NCBI GenBank assembly: GCA_023228045.1
Contig: JALOBY010000012.1
Span: 1-45,650, forward strand
Length of the DNA stretch: 45,650 nucleotides
Origin: Endomicrobiales bacterium
GTDB lineage: Bacteria > Elusimicrobiota > Endomicrobiia > Endomicrobiales > JALOBY01
Direction of reading: 5' to 3'
The first letter of the stretch is position 1; each line of letters opens with the position of its first letter. Below, in pieces: positions 17,385 to 26,800 of this stretch. The translations under genes were made by a program, and so were the position numbers. Below the pieces are notes generated by a model. It did not search any database, was not told the DNA's origin, and saw only the letters and a list, made by a program, of their open reading frames with translations.

Positions 17385-18122
17385 TCAACCTTTTTTTAAC
17401 CAGAGAAAATATTCTAAGTTACCTTTCGGTCCTTTAATCGCCGAGTCAACACCACCAAGAACACTTAAACCAAGACCCTGCGCGCAGTTTTTTATTTTTT
17501 CAATTGCTTCTTGTCTAACGCTGTCTTTGCGCACAACACCCTTTTGCATTTGTGAAGGGAGGCTTTCAAACTGAGGCTTTACCATTGCAAGAATTTCACC
17601 ATTTTTGTTTAAACATTTATCGGCAATAGGAAGCAACGCCGTTAGCGAAATAAAAGATGTGTCGATTGTAATAAATTCAACCGTATCTTTCAAGGTAATT
17701 GGATTAAAGTGCCTGAAGTTTGTATTTTCAATATTAACAACTTTTGGGTCGGAACATAGTTTGCAGTCCAAAAGTTTTTCTCCTACATCAAGAGCATAAA
17801 CTTTTTTTGCTCCGCGAGTAAGCAGACAGTCCGTAAAACCACCAGTTGAGGCACCAACATCAAGGCAAACTTTACCATCAACTAATATGTTTAAGCCATC
17901 TAAGGCCGACTCTAACTTAAGCCCACCCCTTGAAACATATTTATTTTTAATAATGAGTGAAATGGAAACACTATCATCAAATAAAGCAAATGCCTGAGCG
18001 CAAACCTCCCCATCAACAGAGGTCTGTCCAGCAAGAATTAGTGCCTGTGCCTTATCTTTTGTAGCCGCCAGGCCTTTTTCAACTAACAATACATCTAAAC
18101 GTTTTTTCTTTTTTACTTTCAT
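17385..18122 (-). CDS. tlyA: TlyA-family rRNA 2'-O-methyltransferase (annotated haemolysin family)
   Basis: TlyA proteins methylate ribose in 16S and 23S rRNA; the haemolysin name is historical. The 245-residue protein has an N-terminal S4 RNA-binding domain (residues 5-65: KRLDVLLVEKGLAATKDKAQ) and an FtsJ-like Rossmann domain with SAM-binding LDVGASTGGFTDCLL and active-site segments FITIDTSFISL and AMVKPQFE. It starts at ATG 18122 inside the dxs stop (4-base overlap), a common dxs-tlyA arrangement, and leuS follows four bases after its stop. Target sites are not readable from sequence. Confidence 0.92.
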   Translation of the reverse strand: MKVKKKKRLDVLLVEKGLAATKDKAQALILAGQTSVDGEVCAQAFALFDDSVSISLIIKNKYVSRGGLKLESALDGLNILVDGKVCLDVGASTGGFTDCLLTRGAKKVYALDVGEKLLDCKLCSDPKVVNIENTNFRHFNPITLKDTVEFITIDTSFISLTALLPIADKCLNKNGEILAMVKPQFESLPSQMQKGVVRKDSVRQEAIEKIKNCAQGLGLSVLGGVDSAIKGPKGNLEYFLWLKKG

Positions 18123-19972
18123 TTGCGGTAGAAATTCTCGGCAGATCGCGCAATAGATTCCGGGTCTAACCCATGCTTTTTTCTTAGAGAAGCAATATCA
18201 CCATGTTCAACAAAAGCATCGGGCAAGGCGATTGCTAATATATTTTCACCACTTGATCCGATTAACTCACTAACAGCACTATAAAGTCCGCCAACAATGG
18301 AGTTATCTTCAACCGTAATTATTTTTTTAAACTTTTTCGCGCATTTAAGCACCTGTTTTTCATCTATGGGTTTTAGCCAGCGCATATTTATAACTGTACT
18401 TTTAATATTTTTTTTCTCAAGAATTTCTGCGGCACGCATTGTTGGCTCTACCATATTACCGATTGCCAAAAAACAGATATCAGCTCCATCTTTTAAAACC
18501 TCTGATACTCCAACACTTAATATTTTTAGGTTTTCTTCAACAATCACACCCACACCCGAGCCGCGCGGATAACGAATTGCAACAGGTCCATTTATTTCAA
18601 ATGCTGTTTTTAACATATACGCAAGTTCGTTTTCATTTGACGGAGCCATTATTGTAAGGTTTGGCACGCAACGCAGGTAGCTTAAATCAAACATTCCATG
18701 ATGTGTTGGCCCATCTTCACCAACAAGCCCCGCCCTATCTATAGCTAAAACCACATTTAGGTTTTGTAGTGCTATATCGTGAATTATCTGATCGTAAGCG
18801 CGTTGCAAAAATGTTGAGTATATCGCGCAAACCGGCTTATATCCTGCAGCAGCAAGGCCTGCGGCAAATGTTAGAGCATGCCCTTCGGCGATACCTACAT
18901 CAAAAAACCTTTTTGGAAACTCCTTTGCAAAACTTGAAAGGCCAGTTCCATCGGGCATTGCGGCTGTTATAGCAATAATTTTTTCGTTTTCCCTGGCAAG
19001 TTTGACAATTGTTCTACTAAAAACCTCGGTATAACTTAGACCACCTTTGCTTTTTTCTTCATTTTCTCCGGTAATTATGTTAAATTTTCCAATACCATGA
19101 AATTTCGTTGGAGCATCTTCAGCAGGTTTGTACCCTTTACCTTTTTTTGTAATTACATGCAAAAGCACAGGTCCTTTAAGTTGTTTTATATTTGAAAGAA
19201 TATCTATTAAACCAAATAAATCGTGCCCGTCAACTGGGCCAAGATATGCAAAACCCATTTCTTCAAAAAGCATACCCGGGAACAACAAAACCTTAAAGCG
19301 TTTTGCCACTTTAATTATGTTTGCCCCCCAAAAATGCATTCGTTTAAAAAACTGCTCTATCTTTTTTTCTACATTTCTAATAGACCCTGCCGTAAGCAAT
19401 TTTGCAAAGTATCCGGCAATTGCGCCAACCCTATGCGATATAAACATTTCATTGTCGTTTAATATAACTAACATATCACTGCCGATGTGTCCTGCATTTT
19501 GCAACCCTTCAAAAGCAAGCCCTCCTGTCATAGAACCATCACCAATTACAGCAACAATTTTTTCGTTTGAACCATTTAAATCGCGGGCAACCGCAAAACC
19601 CAGAGCGGCAGAAATTGAAGTTGACGAATGCCCTGCACCAAAAGCATCGTGTTTTGACTCAGCTATTTTAGGAAAGCCACTTATTCCGCCGTAAGTTCTT
19701 TGTGTATAAAAGCTATCTTTTCTGCCTGTTAAAAGCTTATGAGCGTAGGCTTGGTGACCAACATCCCATATAAATTTATCTTTGGGACTATCGTAAACGA
19801 AATGCATTGCTAAAGCAATCTCAACGGCACCAAGGCTTGAAGCAAGATGGCCGCCTGTTTTAGAAACAGTTTGAATAAGCTCTTCTCTTATTTCTTTTGC
19901 AAGTTCCGGTAAAAGAGTTTTATCTAACACTCTTAAGTCAGATGGCTCTTTAATTTTATCAAGCAAACTCAT
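18119..19972 (-). CDS. dxs: 1-deoxy-D-xylulose-5-phosphate synthase
   Basis: Dxs condenses pyruvate and glyceraldehyde 3-phosphate, the thiamine-diphosphate-dependent entry to the MEP isoprenoid pathway. The 617-residue protein shows GHQAYAHKLLTGR, GAGHSSTSISAALG, the thiamine/Mg motif GDGSMTGGLAFEGLQNAG, the transketolase-type DRAGLVGEDGPTHHG and the C-terminal domain with TVEDNSIVGGLYSAV. ATG 19972 has GGAG five bases upstream; that GGAG is the boundary of repeat copy 2. The gene ahead, ispA, supplies the next part of the same pathway (prenyl diphosphates). Complete. Confidence 0.97.
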   Translation of the reverse strand: MSLLDKIKEPSDLRVLDKTLLPELAKEIREELIQTVSKTGGHLASSLGAVEIALAMHFVYDSPKDKFIWDVGHQAYAHKLLTGRKDSFYTQRTYGGISGFPKIAESKHDAFGAGHSSTSISAALGFAVARDLNGSNEKIVAVIGDGSMTGGLAFEGLQNAGHIGSDMLVILNDNEMFISHRVGAIAGYFAKLLTAGSIRNVEKKIEQFFKRMHFWGANIIKVAKRFKVLLFPGMLFEEMGFAYLGPVDGHDLFGLIDILSNIKQLKGPVLLHVITKKGKGYKPAEDAPTKFHGIGKFNIITGENEEKSKGGLSYTEVFSRTIVKLARENEKIIAITAAMPDGTGLSSFAKEFPKRFFDVGIAEGHALTFAAGLAAAGYKPVCAIYSTFLQRAYDQIIHDIALQNLNVVLAIDRAGLVGEDGPTHHGMFDLSYLRCVPNLTIMAPSNENELAYMLKTAFEINGPVAIRYPRGSGVGVIVEENLKILSVGVSEVLKDGADICFLAIGNMVEPTMRAAEILEKKNIKSTVINMRWLKPIDEKQVLKCAKKFKKIITVEDNSIVGGLYSAVSELIGSSGENILAIALPDAFVEHGDIASLRKKHGLDPESIARSAENFYRK

Positions 19973-19981
19973 TTCTTCTCC

Positions 19982-20167
19982 TAATTTCGCGTCTCGCCAG
20001 TAGGCGAACTTAGTCCGCCGAAGGCGAGACTTAGTATTTCACTTCGTTTCATACTTGGTTTGGCTCAAAGTGGAATAGCCAAACCGCTAACAATGGAAAA
20101 CCTATGGTTTTCCCGTTTCGTCGTCGCTCACTTCCGTTCGCTGAACCCTTTCCTAAGTTGAAAAGAA
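19982..20167 (-). repeat. Multi-hairpin intergenic repeat, copy 2 (ispA-dxs spacer)
   Basis: About 186 bp and homologous to copies at 14718 and 33275 over its whole length. The outer stem is GTCTCGCC/GGCGAGAC; the GGTTTGGCT/AGCCAAACC stem is 9 bp and its loop differs from that in copy 1 while the paired arms are kept. The hairpin GGAAAACCTATGGTTTTCC is unchanged. The variable segment after TCGTCGCT reads CACTTCCGTTCG here. The end towards dxs runs directly into AGGAG, the dxs ribosome site. Fills nearly all of the 210-bp spacer. Confidence 0.85.
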
Positions 20168-20182
20168 CATCTAAGCAAGACA

Positions 20183-21072
20183 CTAATATTTTCTATCAAC
20201 AACATAATCAGCAAGAGCCATTAAAAAATCTGCCTTACTGCCAAGTTTGCTAAGCTCTATTTTCGCTTGCGCAACTAATTTTTTTGCCTCTAAAATTGAT
20301 TTGTCAACGCCGTAAAGTGTCACAAAAGTGAGTTTATTGTTTTTAGCATCACTGCCAGATTTCCCAAGCAATTTCTTATTAGCAACAACATCAAGAACAT
20401 CGTCGGTAATTTGAAAAGCAAACCCTATTTTATAACCATAATTATTTAATGATGCAATTTGTTTTTGATCAGCTCCGGCAAGTGTTGCGCCTACAACTAA
20501 ACTTGCCGCTAACAAAGCTGCGGTTTTATTTTTATGAATTAGCTCAAGGTGGGTTTTTAATACTGTTTTACTTTTTTATTCCAAGCACCTGCTTCTAATG
20601 TATCTTTTAATTGACCAAAAACCATTCCATTACTACCAGCGGCATTTGAAAGAACCTCTATTGCTTTAGTAACACGCTCAACCGGTAAATTTTTTGCGCA
20701 TGAGGCAAGCAGGCCAAAAGCATCTGTAAGCAGAGCATCGCCTGCAAGAATTGCGGTTGCCTCATTAAATTTTTTGTGAAGTGTTGGCTTACCGCGGCGT
20801 AAATCATCATTATCCATTGACGGCAAGTCATCGTGAATTAACGAATAAGTGTGTATAAACTCTATTGCGCAAGCGGCAGGAAGTGCTTTTTTTATTGACA
20901 AGGCAAAAATTTTTGCAGCCTCCAATACAAGGACAGGGCGCAACCGTTTGCCACCCGCACTTACCGCATACCTTATTGCGCAATCAAGAATATCATTCCC
21001 CTTAGGCAGGAACTGCGGCAAGCACCTTTCAAAGGCGAGCATTTTTAACTTTAATTGTTCATTAAAGTTCAT
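20183..21072 (-). CDS. ispA: Polyprenyl (farnesyl/geranylgeranyl) diphosphate synthase, interrupted by a -1 frameshift
   Basis: IspA-type enzymes join isopentenyl units into C15-C20 diphosphates. Two minus-strand frames together give one complete protein. Frame A runs from ATG 21072 (AGGAG seven bases upstream, overlapping the xseB end by 11 bp) through the first aspartate motif DDLPSMDND and GQLKDTLEAGAWNKK, then stops at about 20557. Frame B resumes the family pattern with VLKTHLELIHKNKTAALLAASLVVGA and the second aspartate motif TDDVLD, ending at 20183. Adding one A to the A6 run at 20572-20577 (minus strand) joins them perfectly as NKKSKTVLKTHLE. All catalytic motifs survive, so this is a base-call error, a slippage-rescued gene, or a very recent mutation. 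Dxs in the same operon makes a working copy likely. Confidence 0.88.
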
Positions 21073-21328
21073 CTGAGCTCTCCTGCTGAGAATATGCGGC
21101 TCTTTCTTTAGCGGAAAATTTAGTTTTTTTAACTTTATCACCGTTAACGCTAATCATTTCAATTTTGTTTTTTGCATCTTGTAAAGTTTTTGTACACAAG
21201 CGCGCAAGAGCAACACCTTTTTCAAACAGTTCAATTGACCGTTCAAGCTCGGTCGCGGGACTTTCTAATTCTTCCACTATTTTTTCTAACTCACTAAGAG
21301 CATCTTCAAACTTAATTTTACTTTTCAT
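21062..21328 (-). CDS. xseB: Exodeoxyribonuclease VII small subunit
   Basis: XseB is the small helical subunit that binds many copies to XseA in exonuclease VII. The 88-residue protein has the family core FEDALSELEKIVEELESPATELERSIELFEKGVALAR followed by a variable charged tail. ATG 21328 is preferred to an upstream in-frame codon because it lies one base after the xseA stop, with GAGG nine bases before it. The tail overlaps the ispA start. In operon with xseA as in most bacteria. Confidence 0.92.
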   Translation of the reverse strand: MKSKIKFEDALSELEKIVEELESPATELERSIELFEKGVALARLCTKTLQDAKNKIEMISVNGDKVKKTKFSAKERAAYSQQESSDEL

Positions 21329-21329
21329 T

Positions 21330-22544
21330 TTATTGCACCTCAATTTCTTTAACTTCGGAAACAAAACTACCGTTTGATAAACGAACATTAACCCTATCGC
21401 CTAAACTTAACAACTTAATATCCTTTAGCGGGTTTTGTGATTTTTCATTTGTACAAAACGCATACCCTCTGCCTAAAACTGACAATGGCGAAAGTAAATT
21501 TAATTTTTCACTTAAGCTGCCAAAACCAACAACTTTGCTATCAAAAATTCTCTTTGACGAGTTTTCAATCCTGCCAAAAAACTCGTCAGTGCGTTGCTGG
21601 TAATTAAACAAAAGTTCTTGAGGGTTTTTAAGGTACCTGCAATTTTTAGCGGTCGCAAGGCGATAATTGATATTTTCAACTTTATTTGACAAAGCAAATG
21701 TTATTCTATTCTTTAAGGATGCAAATTTTTCTATTACCTCAACATTGTTTTTAACCACTAATTCTGCCGCGGCAGAAGGCGTTGGAGCACGCATATCAGC
21801 AACAAAATCTGCAATTGTAAAATCTGTTTCATGGCCAACACAAGATACTATCGGAATTTTTGAAGCACAAATTGCACGGGCAACAATTTCTTCATTAAAT
21901 GCCCACAAATCTTCCTGCGCTCCGCCACCTCGCCCAAGCAAAATAACATCTGTTTCCTGAAAATGTTTGTTCAGTTGTTCTAAAGCATAAACAATTTCAT
22001 GCTTTGCATTTTTGCCTTGCACTTTTACTGGATAAAACAAAATATTCACACCCATAAACCTGCGGTTAATTACAGAAAGCATATCGTGCAAAGCGGCACC
22101 TGCGCTAGATGTAACAATGGCTATTGTTTTAGGAAACTGCGGAAGTTTTCTTTTTCTTGATTGGTCAAACAGCCCCTCTTTTTGCAAGCGATTTTTTAGC
22201 TGTTCAAATGCAACAGCTTGTGCCCCTGCTCCAGATGGCTCAATATAAAATGCCAAAAACTGGTATCTGCCACTCTTTGGGTAAAGTGATATTTTACCAT
22301 TGGCAATAATTTTTAACCCATCTTCTAAAGCGAACCTTAGTGCTTTTAACGACGCACTAAAGCACACAGCTGAAATAGTGGATTGGTCATCTTTTAATGA
22401 AAAATAGGCATGGCCTGATGGGTAAATTTTCAAATTAGAAATTTCGCCCTCAAGCCATATTTGTGGATATGTGTCTTCAAGAACACAACGCAGTTCAGTG
22501 TTGATTTCCGTTACGGAATAAACCTTTCTGCCGTCACTAATCAT
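21330..22544 (-). CDS. xseA: Exodeoxyribonuclease VII large subunit
   Basis: XseA is the catalytic subunit of exonuclease VII, which degrades single-stranded DNA from both ends. The 404-residue protein begins with an OB-fold (residues 10-100: VTEINTELRCVLEDTYPQIW, then EGEISNLKIYPSGHAYFSLKD) and continues into the nuclease domain with IAIVTSSAGAALHDMLSVINRR, DVILLGRGGGAQEDLWAFNEE and SCVGHETDFTIADFVADMRAPTPSAAAEL, where the conserved residues of the family lie. It is a little short in the C-terminal coiled coil compared with E. coli (about 456). Positioned five bases after ymdB and one before xseB. Confidence 0.95.
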   Translation of the reverse strand: MISDGRKVYSVTEINTELRCVLEDTYPQIWLEGEISNLKIYPSGHAYFSLKDDQSTISAVCFSASLKALRFALEDGLKIIANGKISLYPKSGRYQFLAFYIEPSGAGAQAVAFEQLKNRLQKEGLFDQSRKRKLPQFPKTIAIVTSSAGAALHDMLSVINRRFMGVNILFYPVKVQGKNAKHEIVYALEQLNKHFQETDVILLGRGGGAQEDLWAFNEEIVARAICASKIPIVSCVGHETDFTIADFVADMRAPTPSAAAELVVKNNVEVIEKFASLKNRITFALSNKVENINYRLATAKNCRYLKNPQELLFNYQQRTDEFFGRIENSSKRIFDSKVVGFGSLSEKLNLLSPLSVLGRGYAFCTNEKSQNPLKDIKLLSLGDRVNVRLSNGSFVSEVKEIEVQ

Positions 22545-22548
22545 AGTT

Positions 22549-23322
22549 TCAACTTTGCAATGTAATGCTCTTTATAGAAATTGCATGGCCGCTTTTATTA
22601 TCTATTTCAATAAGGCAGCCCTGCATAAATGCCGGTGTTTCTGATATAATAAAATGTTGCGGCAGTCCTGTAAGAAACTTTTTAAAAACAGCATTTTTGT
22701 CCATTCCAATAACGCCTCCAGCAGGGCCCGTCATACCAGCATCTGTAATATAAGCCGTACCGTTTGTAAGTATTTTGGCATCTGCGGTTTGTATATGGGT
22801 GTGCGTACCAAGTACAGCAGAAACCCTTCCGTCAAGATATAAACCCATAGCAACTTTTTCAGATGTGACCTCCGCGTGAAAATCAACAAGTATGTTTTTT
22901 GTTTGTCCTAAAAACTCATTTAACAAGGCGTCTGCCTTTGTAAAAGGATCATCGGTAAGAGGCATATATATGCGGCCCATTAAGTTTATAACGGCAAGTT
23001 TTTGCCCGTTTACTTCATAAACACCATGGCCCTTGCCCAAAACACCTAAAGGGTAATTGGCAGGCCTTAAAACGCGTTCATCACCAAAAGCATCAGCAGA
23101 TTCTTTGCGGTCAAAAGCATGGTTACCTGAAGTTATAACATCTACACCACAAGTAAAGAGCTCTCTTGTTATCTCCCTTGTAATACCCTTGCCCCCGGCC
23201 GCATTTTCAGCGTTGACTATGGTAAAATCAGGGTGATAATCATTTTTTAGCCTGCCAATATTTTCTGCAAACATCTGCCTGCCTGAACTGCCAACTATAT
23301 CCGCTATAAAAAGGATTTTCAT
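22549..23322 (-). CDS. ymdB: YmdB-family metallophosphoesterase
   Basis: YmdB proteins are dinuclear metal phosphoesterases; the B. subtilis member cleaves 2',3'-cyclic nucleotides and affects late adaptive responses. The 257-residue protein shows the metal ligands in order: IADIVGSSGR, NAENAAGGKGI, TSGNHAFD, DFHAEVTSEK and GTHTHIQTAD, ending with TDAGMTGPAGGVIGMDK. Start codon at 23322 directly abuts the stop of rny, a gene pair seen in many bacteria, which suggests a shared role in RNA turnover. Complete; natural substrate in this organism unknown. Confidence 0.93.
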   Translation of the reverse strand: MKILFIADIVGSSGRQMFAENIGRLKNDYHPDFTIVNAENAAGGKGITREITRELFTCGVDVITSGNHAFDRKESADAFGDERVLRPANYPLGVLGKGHGVYEVNGQKLAVINLMGRIYMPLTDDPFTKADALLNEFLGQTKNILVDFHAEVTSEKVAMGLYLDGRVSAVLGTHTHIQTADAKILTNGTAYITDAGMTGPAGGVIGMDKNAVFKKFLTGLPQHFIISETPAFMQGCLIEIDNKSGHAISIKSITLQS

Positions 23323-24879
23323 TTATTTTGCCACATCCTGGGCGCGCACTTCACGAATTACAGTTACTTTTATTTGACCGGGGTATTCAAGCTCTTGTTC
23401 TACTTTTCTTGCAATGTCCCTTGCAAGAATTTGGGCTTCCTGGTCATTAACATCTTCCGGTTCTACAAGTATTCTAACTTCTCTTCCTGCCTGAATTGCA
23501 TAAGCACTTTCTACGCCACGAAATGATTTTGCGAGTTTCTCAAGATTCTCTAAGCGCTTAAGATAATGCCCCATCGACTCTTTTCTTGCGCCAGGCCTTG
23601 CCGCAGAAATTGCATCTGCCGCGGCAATTATAAATGCCTCCACGCTTTCAGGAACAGCAAAACCTTCGTGATGAGAAAGAATTGCGTTAATCATTTTAGG
23701 TGACTCACCATATTTTTTTGCAAAATCGGCCGATATTTGGTGATGTGTGCCTTCCATTTCATGGTCTATTGCTTTACCAATGTCATGCATTAATGCCGCT
23801 TTTTTAGAAAATGCAATATCGGCACCTAACTCTCCGGCTATTGCACCTGCAAGCCATGTTACTTCTAATGTATGCTGTAACTGATTTTGACCGTAAGAAG
23901 TTCTGTATTTAAGTTTTCCCAAAAGTTTAAGAATTTCAGGGTTAAGGCCCGTCACCCCGGCTTCAAGTGCTGCCTGCTCTCCCACTTCACGCAGGTTTGT
24001 TTCCATATCACTTTTAACTTTATTTACAACCTCTTCAATTCTTGCTGGGTGAATTCTACCATCAGCAATAAGGCGTTGAAGAGAAATTTTCGCAATCTCC
24101 CTGCGTACACCGTCAAAAGCCGAAATTGTTATTGCTTCAGGGGTATCATCAATAATCAAATCAACACCCGTTGCCTGCTCAAATGCCCTTATGTTTCTAC
24201 CCTCTCTGCCAATAATTCTGCCTTTTATTTCATCATTTGTAATTGGTACAGATGATACGGTTATTTCTGCCGTATGCTCCGCGGCTACCCTTTGTATTGC
24301 TATAGAAAGCACTTCTTTTGCGCGTTTATCAGCTGTTTCTTTTGCTTCCTGCTCTATTTTTTTAACAAGTATTATTGCGTCTTTTTTCTGTTCATCTTCA
24401 TACGACTGCATAAGTATCTTTTTGGCCTCTTCCGCACTCATGCCAGATATGCGCTCAAGTACTTTACGCTGTTCTTCACGCGCAAGAACCAGTTGTTTTT
24501 TCTCCTCTTCAAGGGATTTTTCTAAGGCAACTAATGTGCGTTCAAATATAGTTAGATCGCGCTCTTTTTTATCTAGTATTTCAAGCTTTCTGTCTAAAGT
24601 TTCATCTCTTTGATTTAAGCGCCTTTCTGTTGCCTGCAGTTCTTGGCGGCGTTCGCGCGTTTCATTTTCAAATTGTTTGCGCTCCCGTTCCATTGTTTCG
24701 CGAACTTCCAGCATACCCTCTTTCTTTTTGCTATCGACAGCAGCTACAGCATCTTTTAATAACTGTTGAGCCTTTACTTCCGTTGACTTCATGTGCATCT
24801 TGCCATAAATAAAGCGCGCTAAATAACCAACAACAATACCAACTACTAAACCAATCAACATCATAGAATAAACATTCAT
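23323..24879 (-). CDS. rny: Ribonuclease Y
   Basis: RNase Y is a membrane-anchored endoribonuclease that starts mRNA decay. The 518-residue protein has one N-terminal membrane helix (residues 4-24, MMLIGLVVGIVVGYLARF), a long charged coiled coil (30-200), a KH domain (about 208-270: GRIIGREGRNIRAFEQATGV) and an HD domain with catalytic KAALMHDIGKAIDHE (about 355) and ILSHHEGF. ATG 24879 has GAGGAAG upstream. It heads the run of tightly packed genes that continues to holA. Its presence, with no RNase E seen in the window, hints at RNase Y-based mRNA decay. Confidence 0.96.
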   Translation of the reverse strand: MNVYSMMLIGLVVGIVVGYLARFIYGKMHMKSTEVKAQQLLKDAVAAVDSKKKEGMLEVRETMERERKQFENETRERRQELQATERRLNQRDETLDRKLEILDKKERDLTIFERTLVALEKSLEEEKKQLVLAREEQRKVLERISGMSAEEAKKILMQSYEDEQKKDAIILVKKIEQEAKETADKRAKEVLSIAIQRVAAEHTAEITVSSVPITNDEIKGRIIGREGRNIRAFEQATGVDLIIDDTPEAITISAFDGVRREIAKISLQRLIADGRIHPARIEEVVNKVKSDMETNLREVGEQAALEAGVTGLNPEILKLLGKLKYRTSYGQNQLQHTLEVTWLAGAIAGELGADIAFSKKAALMHDIGKAIDHEMEGTHHQISADFAKKYGESPKMINAILSHHEGFAVPESVEAFIIAAADAISAARPGARKESMGHYLKRLENLEKLAKSFRGVESAYAIQAGREVRILVEPEDVNDQEAQILARDIARKVEQELEYPGQIKVTVIREVRAQDVAK

Positions 24880-24908
24880 TTAGACTTCCTCTTTTAATTT
24901 ATTAAACC

Positions 24909-25526
24909 CTATTGCAAACTCCGGGTTACAGAAACTACTTTCTCTTCCGTTAATAAAACATTAACGGACACATCAAAATATTCTCTTGGCACAAACTCAA
25001 CAACCGCAAAACTGTAAGCAAGACCAACACTAACCGTAAAGTCGTTTGTGGCAAGAAAACGATCGTAATAGCCATGCCCAAAACCAACCCTGTAACCGCA
25101 TTCATCAAAAGCTATTGCCGGAACAAAAACAATATCAAAATGTTTAACCGCACTTCTTTTTTTAGCATCACTTTTCGGCTGATAAATGCCATAAGGGCCT
25201 TTTTCTAACACATCACACTTTGCATTAAATTCAAGTGCTTTAAGTGTTTTTGATTTTTCATTTATGCAAGGCAAAAACACTCTCTTACCTAAATTTAACG
25301 CTTTTCTAATCATACTTTTTGTATCAACTTCACATGGCATGGAACAATAAAACATTACTGTTTTTGCTTCTTTAAAGAAATCCAAATTAAAAAGTTTTGA
25401 CGCAATGGCGGCACTTTTTTGCTCTACTTCAGTCGCAGTCAACTCATTTCTGCGTTTAAGAATTATTTTTCTTAACTGCGCTTTTTGCTCGCCAATACTC
25501 AAGACGCTTTTTGATTTCTTTTTCAT
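24909..25526 (-). CDS. fau: 5-formyltetrahydrofolate cyclo-ligase
   Basis: This enzyme (YgfA/MTHFS) converts 5-formyl-THF to 5,10-methenyl-THF with ATP. The protein ends with the folate/phosphate-binding RVGFGHGYYDRFLA and has the N-terminal basic stretch QKAQLRKIILKRRNEL plus VMFYCSMPCEVDTKSMI and GKRVFLPCI. Start choice: ATG 25526 gives 205 residues and overlaps the end of rarA by 71 bp, with GGA ten bases upstream; a TTG at about 25502 (before SIGEQKAQLRK) would fit the usual family N-terminus equally well. It lies after 6S RNA and rarA; linkage of this gene to 6S RNA is known in proteobacteria. Confidence 0.9.
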   Translation of the reverse strand: MKKKSKSVLSIGEQKAQLRKIILKRRNELTATEVEQKSAAIASKLFNLDFFKEAKTVMFYCSMPCEVDTKSMIRKALNLGKRVFLPCINEKSKTLKALEFNAKCDVLEKGPYGIYQPKSDAKKRSAVKHFDIVFVPAIAFDECGYRVGFGHGYYDRFLATNDFTVSVGLAYSFAVVEFVPREYFDVSVNVLLTEEKVVSVTRSLQ

Positions 25527-26793
25527 AACCATTTTCCGTAGGTTCAAATAATACTTTAGGATCCGGCCAATACTCTTGGGCAACAAAAGCGCCTTCGTAA
25601 TCGTGCGGGTAAAGATAATTAGCGCCATGCCCAAGTTTTTTGCCGTCAAGGTTAGCATCTTTTAAATGTATGGGAACTGCTCTTGACGGATTTTTTTCCA
25701 CTTCTTCAAATGCCTTTTCACCTGCAAGGTAAGCCGCATTAGATTTTGGCGCCGTGGCTACATAAACTACTGCTTGCGCTAATGGGATTCGCGCCTCTGG
25801 CATACCTAAAAATTCAGCTGCTTTAAATGCACTTATAGCAACAACAAGCGCGTTTGGGTCTGCATTGCCCACATCTTCACTTGAACAAATAACAACCCTG
25901 CGAGCGATAAAACGCGGATCTTCGCCGGCAGATAACATTTTAGCCATCCAATAAAGAGCCGCATCGGGGTTAGAACCGCGCATTGATTTGATAAATGCCG
26001 ATATATGGTCGTAGTGACCATCACCAGATTTATCATAAAGCAACGGTTTTTTTTGTATCGACTCTTTTGCCACAGACAAATCAAAAACTGCCGCTTGAGC
26101 ATTGGCGTTAAGGGTTGAAAGCACACCAATTTCTAAAGCATTTAAAAGCCGCCTGGCATCATTTGCACAACCAGAAAGCAAATGCTCTTTTGCCTCATCA
26201 GTAATATTTATGTTAAGTGCTCCAAAACCATTTTGCTTGTCGCTCAAAGCATGCATTAATATGCCTTCTAAATCATGCTTTTGCAAAAGTTTAAACTCAA
26301 AGACAGTTGAGCGCGAAATAAGCGCCTGATTTACATAAAAATAAGGGTTTTCTGTAGTTATGCCTATAAGTGTTATAGTTCCTTTTTCCACATCGGGCAA
26401 AAGCGCATCTTGCTGACTGCGGTTAAAGTGATGAATTTCATCAACAAGTAAAATTGTTTTTTTGCCATCAGCCTGGCGTAAGCGCGCGCGGGCTATGGCT
26501 TTTCTTATATCATCTACCCCTGCTGTAACCGCATTCATCTGCTCAAAAGCAGATTTTGTTTTATTGGCAATTATTCTAACCAGCGCACTCTTGCCGGAAC
26601 CCGGAGGGCCAAAGAAAATTACTGAATTTAACCTATCGGCCTCAATCATTCGCCAAAGCAGGGAACCCTTTGCCAATATTTGAGTTTGACCAAAATACTC
26701 CTCAAGTGTTTTTGGCGACATTCGTAAAGCAAGCGGCGCAAAAATCTTGTCTGAATTTTTTTTAGAAGTAGAAAAAAAATCAATTTGGTCCAT
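25456..26793 (-). CDS. rarA: Replication-associated recombination protein RarA (MgsA) AAA+ ATPase
   Basis: RarA is a clamp-loader-like AAA+ ATPase acting at stalled replication forks. The 445-residue protein has Walker A GPPGSGKSA (62-70), Walker B TILLVDEIHHFN, sensor segment GITTENPYFYVNQALISR, and the C-terminal tetramerisation region HYDHISAFIKSMRGSNPDAALYW and RIPLAQAVVYVATAPKSN. ATG 26793 is used: the in-frame GTG at 26811 lies within the 6S RNA terminator stem. No Shine-Dalgarno is visible before the ATG; the U-rich tail of the 6S gene is immediately upstream, so this gene may be read from the 6S transcript with a weak start. Confidence 0.95.
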   Translation of the reverse strand: MDQIDFFSTSKKNSDKIFAPLALRMSPKTLEEYFGQTQILAKGSLLWRMIEADRLNSVIFFGPPGSGKSALVRIIANKTKSAFEQMNAVTAGVDDIRKAIARARLRQADGKKTILLVDEIHHFNRSQQDALLPDVEKGTITLIGITTENPYFYVNQALISRSTVFEFKLLQKHDLEGILMHALSDKQNGFGALNINITDEAKEHLLSGCANDARRLLNALEIGVLSTLNANAQAAVFDLSVAKESIQKKPLLYDKSGDGHYDHISAFIKSMRGSNPDAALYWMAKMLSAGEDPRFIARRVVICSSEDVGNADPNALVVAISAFKAAEFLGMPEARIPLAQAVVYVATAPKSNAAYLAGEKAFEEVEKNPSRAVPIHLKDANLDGKKLGHGANYLYPHDYEGAFVAQEYWPDPKVLFEPTENGYEKEIKKRLEYWRAKSAVKKNNS

Positions 26794-26800
26794 AAAAATA

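Noticed and set aside
19128..19694. Long plus-strand open frame opposite dxs (also similar ones opposite smc, ribD, rny and thrS)
   Set aside because: They are antisense shadows of well-conserved genes, with low-complexity translations and no ribosome sites or family motifs.
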